From Streptomyces sp. ISL-98 (GTDB lineage: Bacteria; Actinomycetota; Actinomycetes; Streptomycetales; Streptomycetaceae): 64,000 nucleotides of DNA. The number at the start of each line of letters is the position of its first letter. Within the stretch, counting starts at the first letter, position 1. The notes under the pieces are model-generated. The model had not been told where the DNA came from and made no database searches. It saw only the letters and a list, made by a program, of their open reading frames with translations. The translations under genes were made by a program, and so were the position numbers. Location: assembly GCF_018614055.1 (NCBI RefSeq), contig NZ_JAGGPB010000023.1:101029-165028 (forward strand), in the 5' to 3' direction. Positions 25,253 through 33,419 of the stretch are shown one piece after another.

Positions 25253-26089
25253 ATGGAGCATGAGGTGTTCGTTCCGGTTCCGGCAGAGGCCCTGCGACAG
25301 ACGCTGGGGGACCCCGCCCGCGTCGCTCGCTGCGTCCCGGGGCTCCAGCAGGACGCCGACACGGCGTCCGGGCCGCTCTCGGGGCGCCTGAAACTCCGCG
25401 TCGGCGGCCACACGATCACGTACCGGGGAACCCTGCGCGTCACCGCCCGGCCCGACGGCCGCTTCGATGTCGAAGGCGAGGGCACGGAAGCGCGCGGCAC
25501 GGGTGCGGTGAAGCTGGCGCTGACGGTGGGGTTGGCCGAGGGCGATGACGGTGGTGGTGGCGGTAGGGGTACGACCGTGACGTACGCCGGGACGGCCAGT
25601 GGCGAGGGCCGCATCGCGGAGCAGGATGCGGAAACGACGCTGGCTGCGGCGCATCGGCTGCTGGACCGGTTTACCGCGAGGCTGGTGGACGAGGCGGGGC
25701 GGGAGGCGGTGGCGGAGGCCGATGCCGACGCCGCGGCCGAGGCGGAGTCGGAGGGTGGCCCGGAGGAGGCTGCCCCCGCTTCCCCCGCGGAACCGCGTGA
25801 GTCCGTGTTCGACACCGAGGTGCCGCCGCCGGGGCTCGACGCGATGGCGGACGTACCGGGAGTGCCTGCCCCCAGCGAGCCGCCCGCCGAGGCGGCTCAT
25901 GCGCGGCGCACGATGATCGGGCGCAGCGCGGAAGAGGTCGACCACGCGCCACCGCGCGGGCGTTACGCCCCGGTGCCGGCGCCCCAGGCGACGTCGACCA
26001 GCGCCACCCTCCGCTGGATCGCACCGGCGGCGGCGATTGCGCTGGCGTCGGCGGTGGTGGTGGGCCGGGTGCTGCGGCGGAGGCGGTAG
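25253..26089 (+). CDS. CoxG/SRPBCC-like protein with C-terminal membrane anchor
   Basis: 278 aa from the ATG at 25253. A longer frame to 25154 starts in repeat sequence and is rejected. Residues 1-140 match carbon monoxide dehydrogenase subunit G-like proteins: FVPVPAEALRQTLGDPARVARCVPGLQ, then RLKLRVGGHTITYRGTLRV and the end AHRLLDRFTARL. A long Ala/Glu/Pro-rich linker leads to a single C-terminal helix (WIAPAAAIALASAVVVG) and a basic end, RRRR. It would therefore sit on the cytoplasmic face of the membrane as a tail-anchored protein. No carbon monoxide dehydrogenase genes are nearby, so CO oxidation is not implied; the lipid- or cofactor-binding role is open. Confidence 0.75.
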   Translation: MEHEVFVPVPAEALRQTLGDPARVARCVPGLQQDADTASGPLSGRLKLRVGGHTITYRGTLRVTARPDGRFDVEGEGTEARGTGAVKLALTVGLAEGDDGGGGGRGTTVTYAGTASGEGRIAEQDAETTLAAAHRLLDRFTARLVDEAGREAVAEADADAAAEAESEGGPEEAAPASPAEPRESVFDTEVPPPGLDAMADVPGVPAPSEPPAEAAHARRTMIGRSAEEVDHAPPRGRYAPVPAPQATSTSATLRWIAPAAAIALASAVVVGRVLRRRR

Positions 26090-26114
26090 CGGGCGGTGCG
26101 GGTGCGGGGCGGCG

Positions 26115-26188
26115 GTGCGGGTCGCCTGCGGCGCAGTTCCCCTCCCGGCCCCTTCCCGGCTGTGACACTTTGCGGCTGCCGCCGCGTG
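26115..26188. repeat. Dispersed Streptomyces intergenic repeat, copy 1
   Basis: GTGCGGGTYGCCTGCGGCGC, then a pyrimidine-rich stretch and GGCTGTGACAYTTTGCGG, then CTGCCGCCGCGTG. A near-identical copy is at 37659-37733. Both are followed by a C-rich palindrome resembling a terminator (here around 26195-26232). Confidence 0.8.
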
Positions 26189-26284
26189 AGGTGCTCCCCC
26201 CCCAGACCCCGCTCGCGGGGAGCGGAACCAGCGCCGCAGGCAACCGCACCACGCGCCCCCTCCCCCAGCCCATAGGGTCGGAGT

Positions 26285-27073
26285 GTGAGCATCCAACAGA
26301 CGCGACTGACGGCGGGCGACACCGAACTGACCATTGACCAGGACAACGGCTGCCGCATCACCGGCCTCCGTATCGGCGGCACCGAGCTGCTGCGGCAGGG
26401 CGACCGGTACGGCTGCTTCCCCATGGTGCCGTGGTGCGGCCGCACCGAGCACGGGCAGTTCCGCAACGGTGCGACCCTGCACCAACTGCCGCTCAACTCG
26501 CCGCCCCACGCCATCCACGGCACCGGCCGCGACACCGCCTGGCGCACCGCCCGCGCCGAGAAGAGCGAGGCCGCGTTCACGTACGACCTCGCCGACCCGT
26601 GGCCGTACCCGGGCCGGGTCACCCAGACCTTCGAGCTGGCCGAGGACTCGCTCACCCTGGCCATGGGGATCGAGACGTACGGCGACTCCTTCCCGGCGCA
26701 GGCCGGCTGGCACCCCTGGTTCCGGCGGAACCTCGGCGGCGAGGACGTCCAGGTGGACTTCACCCCCGCCTGGCAGGAGGAGCGCGGCGACGACCACATC
26801 CCGACCGGGCGGCGTATCGACCCCGCGCCCGGCCCGTGGGACGACTGCTTCGGGATGCCGTACGGCGTGGACGTCACACTCACCTGGCCGGGGCAGCTGG
26901 AGCTGAAGGTGGCCAGCCGCGCCGAGTGGGTCGTCATGTACGACGAGCAGCCCGAGGCCGTGTGCGTGGAGCCGCAGTCCGGGCCGCCGAACGGTCTGAA
27001 TACGACCCCGCAGTTCGTCACACCGATCGAACCGCTGGAGATCGCGACCACCTGGACCTGGCGGCGGCTCTAG
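26285..27073 (+). CDS. Aldose 1-epimerase (galactose mutarotase-like)
   Basis: 262 aa from the GTG at 26285. The fold of the mutarotase family is evident: GGTELLRQGDRYGCFPMVPWCGR with the two substrate contacts, HGTGRDTAW (His), AGWHPWFRR (catalytic His) and VCVEPQSGPPNG with the catalytic Glu. It should interconvert anomers of an aldose or a sugar phosphate. Which sugar cannot be told. It precedes pyrE by 18 bases, so the two may be co-transcribed, which is probably a matter of layout rather than function. Confidence 0.88.
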   Translation: MSIQQTRLTAGDTELTIDQDNGCRITGLRIGGTELLRQGDRYGCFPMVPWCGRTEHGQFRNGATLHQLPLNSPPHAIHGTGRDTAWRTARAEKSEAAFTYDLADPWPYPGRVTQTFELAEDSLTLAMGIETYGDSFPAQAGWHPWFRRNLGGEDVQVDFTPAWQEERGDDHIPTGRRIDPAPGPWDDCFGMPYGVDVTLTWPGQLELKVASRAEWVVMYDEQPEAVCVEPQSGPPNGLNTTPQFVTPIEPLEIATTWTWRRL

Positions 27074-27091
27074 TGCGACGGCTTTAAGCTC

Positions 27092-27637
27092 ATGGGCATG
27101 ACTGACGTACGTGGTGAGCTGCTCCAGCAGATCAAGGACAAGGCCGTGGTGCACGGCAAGGTGACCCTGTCATCCGGCATCGAGGCCGACTACTACATCG
27201 ACCTGCGCCGGATCACGCTGGACGGCGAGGCCGCACCGCTGGTCGGCCAGGTGATGCTGGATCTGACCGCGGACCTCGACTTCGACTGCGTCGGCGGCCT
27301 CACGCTGGGCGCCGACCCGGTCGCGACGTCGATGCTGCACGCCTCCGCCGCGCGCGGCGGACGCCTGGACGCCTTCGTCGTACGCAAGGCGCAGAAGGCG
27401 CACGGCATGCAGCGCCGCATCGAGGGCGCCGACGTCAAGGGCCGCCGCTGTCTCGTCGTCGAGGACACCTCGACCACGGGCGGCTCCCCGCTGACCGCCG
27501 TCGAGGCGGTCCGCGAGGCCGGTGGCGAGGTCGTCGCGGTGGCGACGATCGTCGACCGCGGAGCGGCCGGAGCCATCGCGGAGGCCGGGCTTCCGTACCT
27601 CACGGGCTACCAGCTGGCGGATCTTGACCTCGGCTGA
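27092..27637 (+). CDS. pyrE: Orotate phosphoribosyltransferase
   Basis: 181 aa; the start may also be the ATG at 27098 (MTDVRG). The enzyme transfers a phosphoribosyl group from PRPP to orotate, giving OMP, in de novo UMP synthesis. Features are ADYYIDLRRITLDG, GGLTLGADPVATSM, VVRKAQKAHGMQRRIEG and the PRPP motif VVEDTSTTGGSPL. Length and motifs fit the short actinobacterial type. A strong terminator 32 bases after the stop contains a parS-like sequence. Confidence 0.96.
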   Translation: MGMTDVRGELLQQIKDKAVVHGKVTLSSGIEADYYIDLRRITLDGEAAPLVGQVMLDLTADLDFDCVGGLTLGADPVATSMLHASAARGGRLDAFVVRKAQKAHGMQRRIEGADVKGRRCLVVEDTSTTGGSPLTAVEAVREAGGEVVAVATIVDRGAAGAIAEAGLPYLTGYQLADLDLG

Positions 27638-27669
27638 CCGGGCTTACCAGGACTGACCTGGGGTTTTGT

Positions 27670-27707
27670 GAGGGGCGGGCTGTTTCACGTGAAACAGCCC
27701 GCCCCTC
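27670..27707 (+). terminator. pyrE terminator: perfect 19-bp stem
   Basis: GAGGGGCGGGCTGTTTCAC pairs perfectly with its complement, with no loop bases in the DNA, so the RNA loop must come from the central CACGTG. The centre is the parS-like palindrome listed separately. Confidence 0.85.
27681..27696. promoter_or_regulatory. parS-like ParB binding site
   Basis: TGTTTCACGTGAAACA is the actinobacterial parS palindrome (core GTTTCACGTGAAAC) with no mismatch. ParB loads at such sites to organise the origin region. Most are near oriC, so this one would be an outlying site. Confidence 0.75.
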
Positions 27708-27760
27708 ACTCATGTCCGTGCGGTACACCGCGGTGGAGTCCTGGCGAGAGTCTGGAAAGA

Positions 27761-27786
27761 TGGGGGCGACGATGACGTCGCCCCCA
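27761..27786 (+). other. Hairpin in the fba leader
   Basis: TGGGGGCGAC pairs perfectly with GTCGCCCCCA around the 6-base loop GATGAC. It sits about 47 bases before the fba ATG, upstream of its ribosome site. It may slow or attenuate transcription, but no ligand-binding fold is recognised. Confidence 0.55.
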
Positions 27787-27832
27787 GGTCAGGGCCCAGC
27801 ACCACTACCCGCACATCACAAGGAGCGGACAG

Positions 27833-28855
27833 ATGCCCATCGCAACCCCCGAGGTCTACAACGAGATGCTCGACCGGGCGAAGGCAGGCAAGTTCGCCTA
27901 CCCGGCCATCAACGTGACCTCGACCCAGACCTTGCACGCGGCGCTGCGCGGATTCGCGGAGGCCGAGAGCGACGGCATCATCCAGATTTCCACCGGCGGC
28001 GCCGAGTTCCTGGGCGGTCAGTACTCCAAGGACATGGTGACCGGCGCCGTCGCGCTGGCCGAGTTCGCGCACATCGTTGCCGAGAAGTACCCGGTGACCA
28101 TCGCGCTGCACACGGACCACTGCCCCAAGGACAAGCTGGACACGTACGTACGTCCGCTGATCGACATCTCCGCCGAGCGCGTCGCCAAGGGCCAGAACCC
28201 GCTCTTCCAGTCCCACATGTGGGACGGCTCCGCCGAGACCCTCGCCGACAACCTGGCCATCGGCCAGGAGCTGCTCGCGAAGGCCGCCGCCGCGAAGATC
28301 ATCCTTGAGGTCGAGATCACCCCGACCGGCGGCGAAGAGGACGGCGTCAGCCACGAGATCAACGACGAGCTCTACACGACCGTCGACGACGCGCTCCGCA
28401 CCGCCGAGGCGCTCGGCCTGGGTGAGAAGGGCCGCTACCTGCTGGCCGCCTCGTTCGGCAACGTGCACGGCGTCTACAAGCCCGGCAACGTCGTGCTCCG
28501 CCCCGAGCTGCTCAAGGACCTCCAGGCGGGCGTCGCCGAGAAGTACGGCAAGGCGTCTCCGTTCGACTTCGTCTTCCACGGCGGCTCCGGCTCCACGGCC
28601 GAGGAGATCGCCACCGCGCTGGAGAACGGCGTCGTGAAGATGAACCTCGACACCGACACCCAGTACGCCTTCACCCGCCCGGTCGCGGACCACATGTTCC
28701 GCAACTACGACGGCGTCCTGAAGGTCGACGGCGAGGTCGGCTCGAAGAAGACGTACGACCCGCGTACGTGGGGCAAGCTCGCCGAGGCGTCGATGGCCAA
28801 GCGCGTCACCGAGGCATGCGCGAACCTGCGCTCCACGGGTACGAAGCTGAAGTAG
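27833..28855 (+). CDS. fba: Fructose-bisphosphate aldolase, class II
   Basis: 340 aa. The ATG at 27833 follows AAGGAGCG. It cleaves fructose 1,6-bisphosphate to glyceraldehyde 3-phosphate and dihydroxyacetone phosphate. Zinc-site and catalytic sequences are present: IALHTDHCPKDK, SHMWDGSAE, EVEITPTGGEEDG (zinc Glu region), SFGNVHGVYKPGNV, FHGGSGS and NLDTDTQYAF. It matches the type IIA class of actinobacteria. It stands alone, with a hairpin leader upstream and a terminator 30 bases downstream. Confidence 0.97.
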   Translation: MPIATPEVYNEMLDRAKAGKFAYPAINVTSTQTLHAALRGFAEAESDGIIQISTGGAEFLGGQYSKDMVTGAVALAEFAHIVAEKYPVTIALHTDHCPKDKLDTYVRPLIDISAERVAKGQNPLFQSHMWDGSAETLADNLAIGQELLAKAAAAKIILEVEITPTGGEEDGVSHEINDELYTTVDDALRTAEALGLGEKGRYLLAASFGNVHGVYKPGNVVLRPELLKDLQAGVAEKYGKASPFDFVFHGGSGSTAEEIATALENGVVKMNLDTDTQYAFTRPVADHMFRNYDGVLKVDGEVGSKKTYDPRTWGKLAEASMAKRVTEACANLRSTGTKLK

Positions 28856-28884
28856 CTGGTGTAACCGCCGATGCGGCGTGCTCG

Positions 28885-28920
28885 TCGGGCCCGGTACCTC
28901 TCAGGAGGTGCCGGGCCCGA
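28885..28920 (+). terminator. fba terminator
   Basis: A 16-bp stem (TCGGGCCCGG then T ACCTC, with one G-U pair) and loop TCAG lies 30 bases after the stop. There is no long U run, though GGGCTGTTCTG follows. Confidence 0.85.
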
Positions 28921-28974
28921 GGGCTGTTCTGCTGCGCGCGGCGCGCCAGACGAGGATGATCCTGGCTGTGACTC

Positions 28975-29090
28975 CTCCACCCTGTAAACGGGGTGGCTTC
29001 TCACTCGACTCCGGGGAGTCTCGTGACGGCCAAGCCCTGACCGCTGCCGAAGCAGGTTGGCAGCGTACTACGCCGCGGGGATTCCCACGC
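28975..29090 (+). promoter_or_regulatory. Structured leader upstream of the MFS transporter
   Basis: Several stems follow one another: CCACCC/GGGTGG; nested GGCTT/AAGCC, TCAC/GTGA and GACTCC/GGAGTC; and GCTGCC/GGCAGC. The inner part is also a palindrome suited to a dimeric repressor. It matches none of the riboswitch consensus sequences I can recall. Control of the efflux gene is likely, by either protein or RNA. Confidence 0.45.
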
Positions 29091-29100
29091 AAGGAGAGAG

Positions 29101-30594
29101 ATGGACATCAGGCTCGGCACCCGCACCGGGCGCTGGGTGATGCTGACGACCGTCCTCGGCTCCAGCATGGCGATGCTGGACTCCACCGTCGTCAACGTCG
29201 CCCTGCCCCGCATCGGCGAGGACCTGGACGCCGATCTGGCCGTCCTCCAGTGGACCGTCAATGCGTACATGCTGACCCTCGCCGGGCTGATCCTGCTCGG
29301 CGGAGCGCTCGGCGACCGGTTCGGGCGGCGGAAGATCTTCGTGATCGGTGTGGTGTGGTTCGCGGTGGCCTCGCTGCTGTGCGGACTGGCGCCGAACGCC
29401 GGGATCCTGATCGCCGCACGTGCCCTGCAGGGCGTCGGCGGTGCGCTGCTCACACCCGGTTCCCTCGCGATCATCCAGGCCTCGTTCCACCCCGACGACC
29501 GGGCTCGCGCGGTCGGTCTGTGGTCCGGGCTCGGCGGGGTCGGGGCTGCTGTCGGGCCCTTCCTCGGCGGCTGGCTGGTCGACGGTCCCGGCTGGCGCTG
29601 GGTGTTCCTGCTCAACGTGCCGCTGGCCGCGCTCTGTGTCCCCGTCGCGCTCAAACACGTACCGGAGTCGAAGGACCCGCAGGCGCACGGCCGCTTCGAC
29701 GTGCTGGGTGCCGGGCTCGCCGCACTGTCTCTCGGGCTCGTGACGTACGCCCTGATCGAGGCGCCGGAGCGGGGCGCGTCGGCGCTGGTGGTCGGTTCCG
29801 CGGCCGTCGGGATCGTGCTGGGTGCGGTCTTCCTGTACGTCGAGAAGGTGCGGGCCGACCCGATGATGCCGCTGACGCTCTTCGCGTCGCGGCAGTTCAG
29901 CGCCATCAATGCCGTGACGCTGTGCGTGTACGCGGCGTTCAGCGGCTTCTTCTTCCTCACCGCCCTCCAGCTCCAGGTCGTCGTCGGCTACTCCGCCGTC
30001 CAGGCCGGTACGGCGCTGCTCCCCACCACCGTGCTGATGCTGTTCCTGTCCGCGAAGTCCGGCGAACTGGCACAGCGGATCGGCCCGCGCATCCCGCTCA
30101 CCGTCGGCCCCCTGCTGTGCGCGGCCGGGATGCTGATGATGCTGCGCGTCGGCGAGGGGGCGTCGTACGTCGTCGATGTGCTGCCCGCGATGCTCGTGAT
30201 GGGCTCGGGCATGGTGACCCTGGTCGCGCCGCTCACCGCGACGGTCCTGGCCTCCGTCAGTACCGGCAAAGCCGGGCTGGCCAGCGGTATCAACAACGCG
30301 GCAGCCCGCGCGGCCGGCCTGGTCGCGGTGGCGGCGCTGCCGCTGCTGGCCGGGATGGGGCCTGAGGCTTACCGCTCGGCCGCCGAGTTCGGCGAGACAT
30401 TCCGGCGGGCGATGCCGATGTGCGCGGCGCTGCTGGTGCTGGGGGCGGTGATCGCTTGGGCGACGGTGCGGGTGCCGGAGCCGGAGGTGGAGTGCGAGGT
30501 GCCGGAGTGCAAGGTGCACTGCGGGGTGACGGCACCGCCGCTGGAGCGTGCGGGCGGCGGCCCCCGGCCCCCGGCGGTGCCGCCCGGCCACTGA
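29101..30594 (+). CDS. MFS drug efflux transporter (DHA2/EmrB-QacA type)
   Basis: 497 aa. The ATG at 29101 follows AAGGAGAG. Fourteen predicted helices are consistent with the DHA2 family. The signature DSTVVNVALPRIGEDL in helix 1, and GGALGDRFGRRKIF (motif A) after helix 2, are seen, with LLTPGSLAIIQASF later (motif C region). It should export small lipophilic compounds by proton antiport across the cytoplasmic membrane; the substrate is unknown. No TetR regulator is adjacent. The C-terminal 70 residues are low-complexity Glu/Pro-rich and not conserved in type. Confidence 0.9.
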   Translation: MDIRLGTRTGRWVMLTTVLGSSMAMLDSTVVNVALPRIGEDLDADLAVLQWTVNAYMLTLAGLILLGGALGDRFGRRKIFVIGVVWFAVASLLCGLAPNAGILIAARALQGVGGALLTPGSLAIIQASFHPDDRARAVGLWSGLGGVGAAVGPFLGGWLVDGPGWRWVFLLNVPLAALCVPVALKHVPESKDPQAHGRFDVLGAGLAALSLGLVTYALIEAPERGASALVVGSAAVGIVLGAVFLYVEKVRADPMMPLTLFASRQFSAINAVTLCVYAAFSGFFFLTALQLQVVVGYSAVQAGTALLPTTVLMLFLSAKSGELAQRIGPRIPLTVGPLLCAAGMLMMLRVGEGASYVVDVLPAMLVMGSGMVTLVAPLTATVLASVSTGKAGLASGINNAAARAAGLVAVAALPLLAGMGPEAYRSAAEFGETFRRAMPMCAALLVLGAVIAWATVRVPEPEVECEVPECKVHCGVTAPPLERAGGGPRPPAVPPGH

Positions 30595-30613
30595 GCCAGG
30601 CAGACTGGAGCTC

Positions 30614-31027
30614 ATGGCCATTCACAAAGACCTGCTCGGGGGACCGCCCCCGACCCACCTGCCCGACGACCCGGAGCCGCGCGAGCTGCTCGCGAACGGA
30701 TCCGCGCCGACCGACGTCGCCGCGAAGTACCCCGCGTCCTCGCTCGCCTGGGCCCAGCTCGCCGACGAGGCGTTCGAGAGCGGACGGGTCGTCGAGTCGT
30801 ACGCGTACGCCCGTACGGGCTACCACCGTGGCCTCGACGCGCTGCGCCGCGCCGGCTGGAAGGGCCACGGTCCCGTGCCGTGGGAGCACGAGCCGAACCG
30901 CGGCTTCCTGCGCGCGCTGCACGCCCTCGCCCGCGCCGCGCAGTCGATCGGTGAGCAGGAGGAGTACGAGCGCTGCTCGGCCTTCCTGCGGGACTCCTCC
31001 CCGGCGGCGGCCGACACCCTCGGCTGA
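30614..31027 (+). CDS. DUF3151 family protein
   Basis: 137 aa from the ATG at 30614 (GGAG nearby). It matches the small actinobacterial DUF3151 family, with HKDLLGGPPPTHLP at the N-terminus, SSLAWAQLADEAFESG, VESYAYARTGYHRGLDALRRAGWKG, PWEHEPNRGFLRAL and EEYERCSAFLRDSSP. The helical repeats look like a small TPR-like bundle. Its role is unknown. It follows the MFS gene by 19 bases and may share its transcript. Two terminators follow. Confidence 0.85.
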   Translation: MAIHKDLLGGPPPTHLPDDPEPRELLANGSAPTDVAAKYPASSLAWAQLADEAFESGRVVESYAYARTGYHRGLDALRRAGWKGHGPVPWEHEPNRGFLRALHALARAAQSIGEQEEYERCSAFLRDSSPAAADTLG

Positions 31028-31058
31028 GCGGTAGCCAGGAGCCAGGAGCACCTTCTGG

Positions 31059-31099
31059 AGCCCGCGCCCACGCGTTCACGGACGCGTACGGCGCGGGCT
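31059..31099 (+). terminator. First terminator after DUF3151
   Basis: AGCCCGCGCC pairs with GGCGCGGGCT. Inside it a smaller ACGCGT stem forms, and TCCC follows. Confidence 0.75.
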
Positions 31100-31104
31100 T
31101 CCCG

Positions 31105-31154
31105 CGTCTGCGGCGTACTACCAGGCCGTACCACCAGGCCTTGCGCCGCAGACG
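31105..31154 (+). terminator. Second hairpin after DUF3151
   Basis: CGTCTGCGGCG pairs with CGCCGCAGACG over a 28-base loop holding two direct ACCAGGCC copies. It lies upstream of the kyn promoter region and reinforces the stop of transcription. Confidence 0.6.
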
Positions 31155-31277
31155 GGACGCACCTCACAGGGCCGACCGTCGAGCGCTCGTCTTATGATGC
31201 CGGGAAGGGACCGGGGCTCCGTAGCCGACAAGGAAGGGGCGGACCGCTACCTGGAAGTTTGTGTCGAGGAGACAGCG

Positions 31278-32120
31278 ATGTCGCAATACCCCGATGCCCC
31301 CGGTGCAGGTTCGGAGACCCCGAACCTGGATTTTGCGGGCACTACTCCCTATGAGGACTACGTCCAGGCGGATGTGCTCACCCACCTCCAGCACCCTCGC
31401 TCCGACGATCCCGGCGAGATGGTCTTCCTGGTGACGACCCAGGTCATGGAGCTGTGGTTCACCGTCATCGTCCACGAGTGGGAGACCGCGGCCACCGCGC
31501 TGCGCGAGGACAATCTGCCGGTCGCGATGGACGCGCTCAAGCGCTCCCTGCGTGAACTCGAAGCGCTCAACGCCTCCTGGCGCCCGCTCGCCCACCTCAC
31601 CCCCGCGCAGTTCAACTCGTACCGCAGCGCGCTCGGCGAGGGCTCCGGGTTCCAGTCCGCGATGTACCGGCGGATGGAGTTCCTGCTCGGCGACAAGTCC
31701 GCTTCGATGCTCGTCCCGCACCGCGGTGCGCCGCGTGTGCACGCCGAGCTGGAGAAGGCGCTGCACCAGCCGGGCCTGTACGACGAGACGCTCCGGCTCC
31801 TCGCACGGCGCGGTCTGCCGGTGCCCGCCGGCGTACTGGACCGCGATCTGGCGCAGAAGTACGAGCCTTCGCCCGAGGTCGAGGAGGTCTGGGCCGAGGT
31901 CTACCGCGGCGACCAGAACGACGAGCTGGTCCGCCTGGGCGAGGTGTTGACCGACGTGGGCGAACTGGTGTGGCGATGGCGCAACGACCATCTCGTCGCG
32001 ACCCGGCGTGCCATGGGCTCCAAGGTCGGCACCGGCGGCTCCGCCGGAGTGGCCTGGCTGGAGAAGCGGGCCACGAAGAACGTGTTCCCCGAGCTGTGGA
32101 CGGCGCGCAGCCATGTCTGA
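31278..32120 (+). CDS. kynA: Tryptophan 2,3-dioxygenase
   Basis: 280 aa from the ATG at 31278, with GGAG close upstream; a longer frame to 31194 is unlikely. The heme enzyme opens the indole ring of L-tryptophan to N-formylkynurenine. Family features are TTPYEDYVQADVLTHLQHP, ELWFTVIVHEW, PLAHLTPAQFNSYRSALGEGSGFQS and the C-terminal WRNDHLVATRR with the proximal His, then GTGGSAGVAWLEKR and FPELWTAR. It is first in the kyn operon and overlaps kynU by eight bases, so the two are probably coupled. Confidence 0.95.
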   Translation: MSQYPDAPGAGSETPNLDFAGTTPYEDYVQADVLTHLQHPRSDDPGEMVFLVTTQVMELWFTVIVHEWETAATALREDNLPVAMDALKRSLRELEALNASWRPLAHLTPAQFNSYRSALGEGSGFQSAMYRRMEFLLGDKSASMLVPHRGAPRVHAELEKALHQPGLYDETLRLLARRGLPVPAGVLDRDLAQKYEPSPEVEEVWAEVYRGDQNDELVRLGEVLTDVGELVWRWRNDHLVATRRAMGSKVGTGGSAGVAWLEKRATKNVFPELWTARSHV

Positions 32121-33357
32121 TCTCCGGGACGATCTCCAGCGGCGGGCCGCGGCCCTGGACGCCGCCGACGTACTCGCCAAGCGGCGCGAACTCTTCGCCC
32201 TCGAAGACTCCGCCGTCTACCTGGACGGCAATTCGCTGGGCGCGCTGCCCTGCCATGTACCGGCGCGGGTGGCCGACGTCATCAACCGTGAGTGGGGCGA
32301 CCTGCTCATCCGCTCCTGGGACGAGAGCGGCTGGTGGACCGCGCCCGAGCGCATCGGCGACCGGATCGCGCCGCTCGTCGGCGCCGCCGCCGGTCAGATC
32401 GTGGTGGGCGACTCGACAAGCGTCAATGTCTTCAAGGCGGTTGTGGCAGCGGCCCGCCTGGCGCCCGAGTCGCGGGACGAGATACTCGTCGACGCGACGA
32501 CCTTCCCCACGGACGGCTACATCGCCGAGTCGGCAGCCAGGATGACGGGCAAGCGGCTCGTCCCCGTGGCCCCCGCCGACCTGCCGGCCGCCCTCGGCCC
32601 GCGTACCGCCGCGGTTCTGGTCAACCACGTCGACTACCGCACCGGCCGCCTCCACGACCTGCCCGGACTCACCGCCGCCGCCCACGCGGCCGGGGCCCTG
32701 GCTGTCTGGGACCTGTGCCACAGCGCGGGCGCGCTGCCGGTAGGACTCGACGCGCACCGCGTCGACTTCGCGGTCGGCTGTACGTACAAGTACCTGAACG
32801 GCGGGCCCGGTTCGCCCGCTTATCTGTACGTCGCCGAGCGCCACCAGGCGGCATTCGACTCCCCGCTCCCGGGCTGGAACTCGCACACCGACCCGTTCGG
32901 CATGACACCCGGTTATGCCCCGGCGGACGGTGCGGCACGGGGCAGGGTCGGCACGCCCGACATCCTGTCCATGCTGGCGCTGGAGGCCGCGCTCGACGTC
33001 TGGGACGGCGTCGCCGTCGAAACCGTGCGCGAAAAGTCACTCGCGCTGACGGACTTCTTCCTGGAGTGCGTGGACGCGTACGTGCCCGAGGGGCGGGTCG
33101 TGCCGGTGACCCCGGCGGCGCACGCCGAGCGGGGCAGCCAGGTCTCGCTGCGGTGCGACGGGGGTTTGAGTGCCGGCGAGGTGATGCGGCAGCTGATCGC
33201 GTGTGGTGTGGTCGGTGATTTCCGCCGCCCCGACGTCCTGCGGTTCGGATTTACACCGTTGTATGTGGGCTTCGCCGATGCGGAGCGAGCGGCCCGGGTT
33301 CTGGCGCAAGTCCTGGCGGAAACGCCGGGCGAAGTGCCGGGAGAAGTGCCGGCCTGA
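32113..33357 (+). CDS. kynU: Kynureninase
   Basis: 414 aa from the ATG at 32113, overlapping kynA. The PLP enzyme cleaves kynurenine to anthranilate and alanine. Features are YLDGNSLGALP, VGDSTSVNVFKAVVAAA, TFPTDGYIAES, VNHVDYRTGRLHDLPGLT, WDLCHSAGALP, and the PLP lysine in CTYKYLNGGPGSPAYLYV. The C-terminal substrate-side RFGFTPLYVGFAD also fits. With kynA and the next hydrolase it completes the path from tryptophan to anthranilate, which Streptomyces use both as catabolism and as a precursor supply. Confidence 0.95.
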   Translation: MSDLRDDLQRRAAALDAADVLAKRRELFALEDSAVYLDGNSLGALPCHVPARVADVINREWGDLLIRSWDESGWWTAPERIGDRIAPLVGAAAGQIVVGDSTSVNVFKAVVAAARLAPESRDEILVDATTFPTDGYIAESAARMTGKRLVPVAPADLPAALGPRTAAVLVNHVDYRTGRLHDLPGLTAAAHAAGALAVWDLCHSAGALPVGLDAHRVDFAVGCTYKYLNGGPGSPAYLYVAERHQAAFDSPLPGWNSHTDPFGMTPGYAPADGAARGRVGTPDILSMLALEAALDVWDGVAVETVREKSLALTDFFLECVDAYVPEGRVVPVTPAAHAERGSQVSLRCDGGLSAGEVMRQLIACGVVGDFRRPDVLRFGFTPLYVGFADAERAARVLAQVLAETPGEVPGEVPA

Positions 33358-33419
33358 GGGCTGGTAGCGTCCCGTCGGCTAGATCAATTGGCTGTACGCA
33401 CCGAAGGGTTGGTCCCCTC

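Noticed and set aside
26190..26235. tRNA-like fold near the repeat at 26115
   Set aside because: No cloverleaf, T-loop GTTCGA or anticodon stem can be drawn; it is a C-rich palindrome.
28885..29090. Known riboswitch (cobalamin, TPP, guanidine, ydaO types) before the MFS gene
   Set aside because: The conserved cores of these classes as I know them are not found; only generic stems are visible.
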